From Cymbidium sinense (Eukaryota > Streptophyta > Magnoliopsida > Asparagales > Orchidaceae), in the NCBI GenBank assembly GCA_021442155.1, contig CM038222.1:105465121-105529120 (forward strand): a stretch of DNA of 64,000 bases, given 5' to 3'. The position numbers and the translations under genes are program-made. Positions within the stretch are counted from its first letter, which is position 1, and the number at the start of each line of letters is the position of its first letter. This document shows positions 62,601 through 64,000 of this stretch, piece after piece. The notes under the pieces were generated by a model. It had not been told where the DNA came from. It did no database searches and saw only the letters and a program-made list of their open reading frames with translations.

Positions 62601-64000
62601 AATATTTTTTAAGCATGGCTTCAATCAATTTTGGTTTGGTTTGATTTCAAGTTGATTTGACCATTTAGGTCAAGTTGGATTCATGGTGAATTGGGCTGGG
62701 TTGCGTCTGGTTGCCTAATTGAAACTTTGGCCAAGTTCAACAATCAATTTAGAATGAATTTGACCCATTGGTTGCAATCAATTTGGCTTAGATCAAGATT
62801 TGTCCCATTTTAACTTTTTAGGTCAACTTGGGTCAACTTAGGTCAAGTGGCCAATTGGGCTTGGTTTTGCTCAATTAATGGCTTGGTCAAGTTCAATCAT
62901 TAATTATGAACTGGTTTAGATCATTAGTTTCAATCAATTTAGAATGAATTTGACCCATTAGAGAATTTTGACTAGTTTAGGCTTCATTTGGGCTAAGTGT
63001 TGACTTGGTCAAAGGCTAGGTTTGACTTGTTTTGACCCAATTTGAGTGATTGATCATCCTAAGATGATTGTTGCTCACAATATGTGGCTTAGATGGGCTT
63101 AGTTCAATCCAAATTGGGTTGGATTAGAATTTGGCTCAAAAAGGTGCTTTAGGTCACTTTGGGTCAAGTGAGCCTAAGTGGGTCAATTGGCTTGATCAAG
63201 GCTTGATTCAAGTTTGGTTGAACTCACATATTGACTTATGATTGAAATATAAATCCAATTGCAAGTGATTTGGAGTCAAATGGGTTTTGATTCATTTGAT
63301 AATTTCAAGTCAAAAGGGTGAATATGGGTTTGACTTGGATTAGTTTAATTTTGATTTGGTGATTGTAGCTTATGTTTATATTTGGGCATGTGATAGAAGG
63401 AATGATTGTTTGAAGAGAAAATCCAAAAGTTTGGATTGATTTGAGAATGATTTGGATAAGTTCAAGGATTTGACTTGAAAGAGTATGTTGGATTTAAGTT
63501 GGATTTGGATTGAGTTTTGAATTTTGTTTTGGTTATTTGAATTTATATTTCATTTATATTTGTGAATATAAATGACAATAAAAATGGGTCATGAGTAAAT
63601 ATTTTGAGTTTGGAGTGATATGAATTTGGTTTGAGCTAAGTCCATAAGATGAAATCAAAAGGGCTTATGAAAGATTTTGGATTTTGAATTGAACATGGAT
63701 TTCAATTATTTGGTTTGGAATTGATTCATGATTTGGATTTTTGAATTGATTACGATTTGAAAAATTAATTGAATTGTAATTGATTTAAGATTTGATTTGG
63801 AATTGATCTGAAGGAGGGAAACAAGGAATGGGATTAAGCTATAGGGGTAGGTAAGTCTTCCTAATACCCCTAAAGCATAACCTCTCCCTATGGCTAACTC
63901 TTTTAAGTCTCTACGGTTAAGTTAAGTGTTCACCTAATTACTAGAAGTGTCATAAGACTAAGGAACTCTTAGTGTTTAGAGGAGTCCTTATGTCTGGGAT
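56679..64000 (-). repeat. LTR-like copy D, running off the window
   Basis: Copy D starts TGTTTATTTTTCAAACTTTG and follows copies A and B to the last base of the window, where GAGTCCTTATGTCTGGGAT matches A at about 9,930. It lacks the solo LTR of copy A. It has the pyrimidine tract (58,238-58,313), the 36-codon frame (57,767-57,877), GGCCACTTGGCGATTG near 61,060 and the TTGAC-rich part (62,340-63,330). What follows it is outside the window. Confidence 0.75.
57767..57877 (+). other. Conserved 36-codon open frame in LTR copy D
   Basis: Counterpart of 1,348-1,458 in copy A, with the same CCACCATGG start context and the same length (MALKGQTTFSAKVG, then ARVKQYIFMHDVRHTTSS). It reads against the retroelement. 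See the copy A entry for limits. Confidence 0.3.

Overview
The window looks like plant (angiosperm) nuclear DNA from a repeat-dense, gene-poor region. The evidence is Ty3/gypsy, Ty1/copia and MULE coding remnants of plant type, plant mobile domain (PMD) sequence with spliceosomal-type introns, long (AT)n, (CT)n and (GA)n microsatellites, and low GC almost everywhere. I see no intact host gene, no rRNA or tRNA gene and no bacterial-type operon. Every coding region I recognise carries stops or frameshifts. The species cannot be named from the sequence alone.

Layout. (1) 1-252 is a PMD fragment on the minus strand. (2) 253-27,709 is read as one giant decayed Ty3/gypsy element of the Tat/Ogre type on the minus strand. 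It has a left (3') LTR-like copy A (253 to about 9,930), an internal region with two repeat families (about 9,931-12,750), pol (12,790-16,712), gag (16,876-18,427), an extra upstream coding remnant (18,428-19,700), a leader and PBS-like site (19,701-20,664), and a right (5') LTR-like copy B (20,675-27,709). The LTRs are about 7 kb each. Copy A is longer because a 2.2 kb solo LTR sits inside it. (3) 27,719-28,400 is a tandem array of about 175 bp units, followed by a decayed MULE transposase on the minus strand (28,560-30,690). (4) 30,855-35,125 is copy C, an older, divergent and truncated relative of the 7 kb LTR. (5) 35,126-36,784 is AT-rich with microsatellites. (6) 36,785-45,520 is a large AT-rich foldback structure whose arms flank a gag-only LTR retrotransposon (TR-GAG-like, 38,049-44,942). 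In that element pol is missing and two large tandem-repeat arrays fill the space. (7) 46,659-53,113 is a 620 bp direct-repeat pair around a truncated copia gag-pol remnant (49,385-52,488) and a long-stem hairpin (47,666-47,846). (8) 53,400-54,650 is a satellite-like array of about 178 bp units. (9) 55,000-56,678 is a longer PMD pseudogene, minus strand, cut at its 5' side by copy D (56,679 to beyond 64,000) of the 7 kb LTR.

The strongest large-scale signal is that copies A and D share not only the 7 kb repeat but also the same PMD sequence at the same junction, 56,426 bp apart. This suggests a segmental duplication, or a composite element carrying PMD sequence. The parts do not form a pathway. 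They are layers of nested insertion, tandem amplification and decay. Domain assignments rest on visible motifs and family knowledge; no alignment or database search was run.
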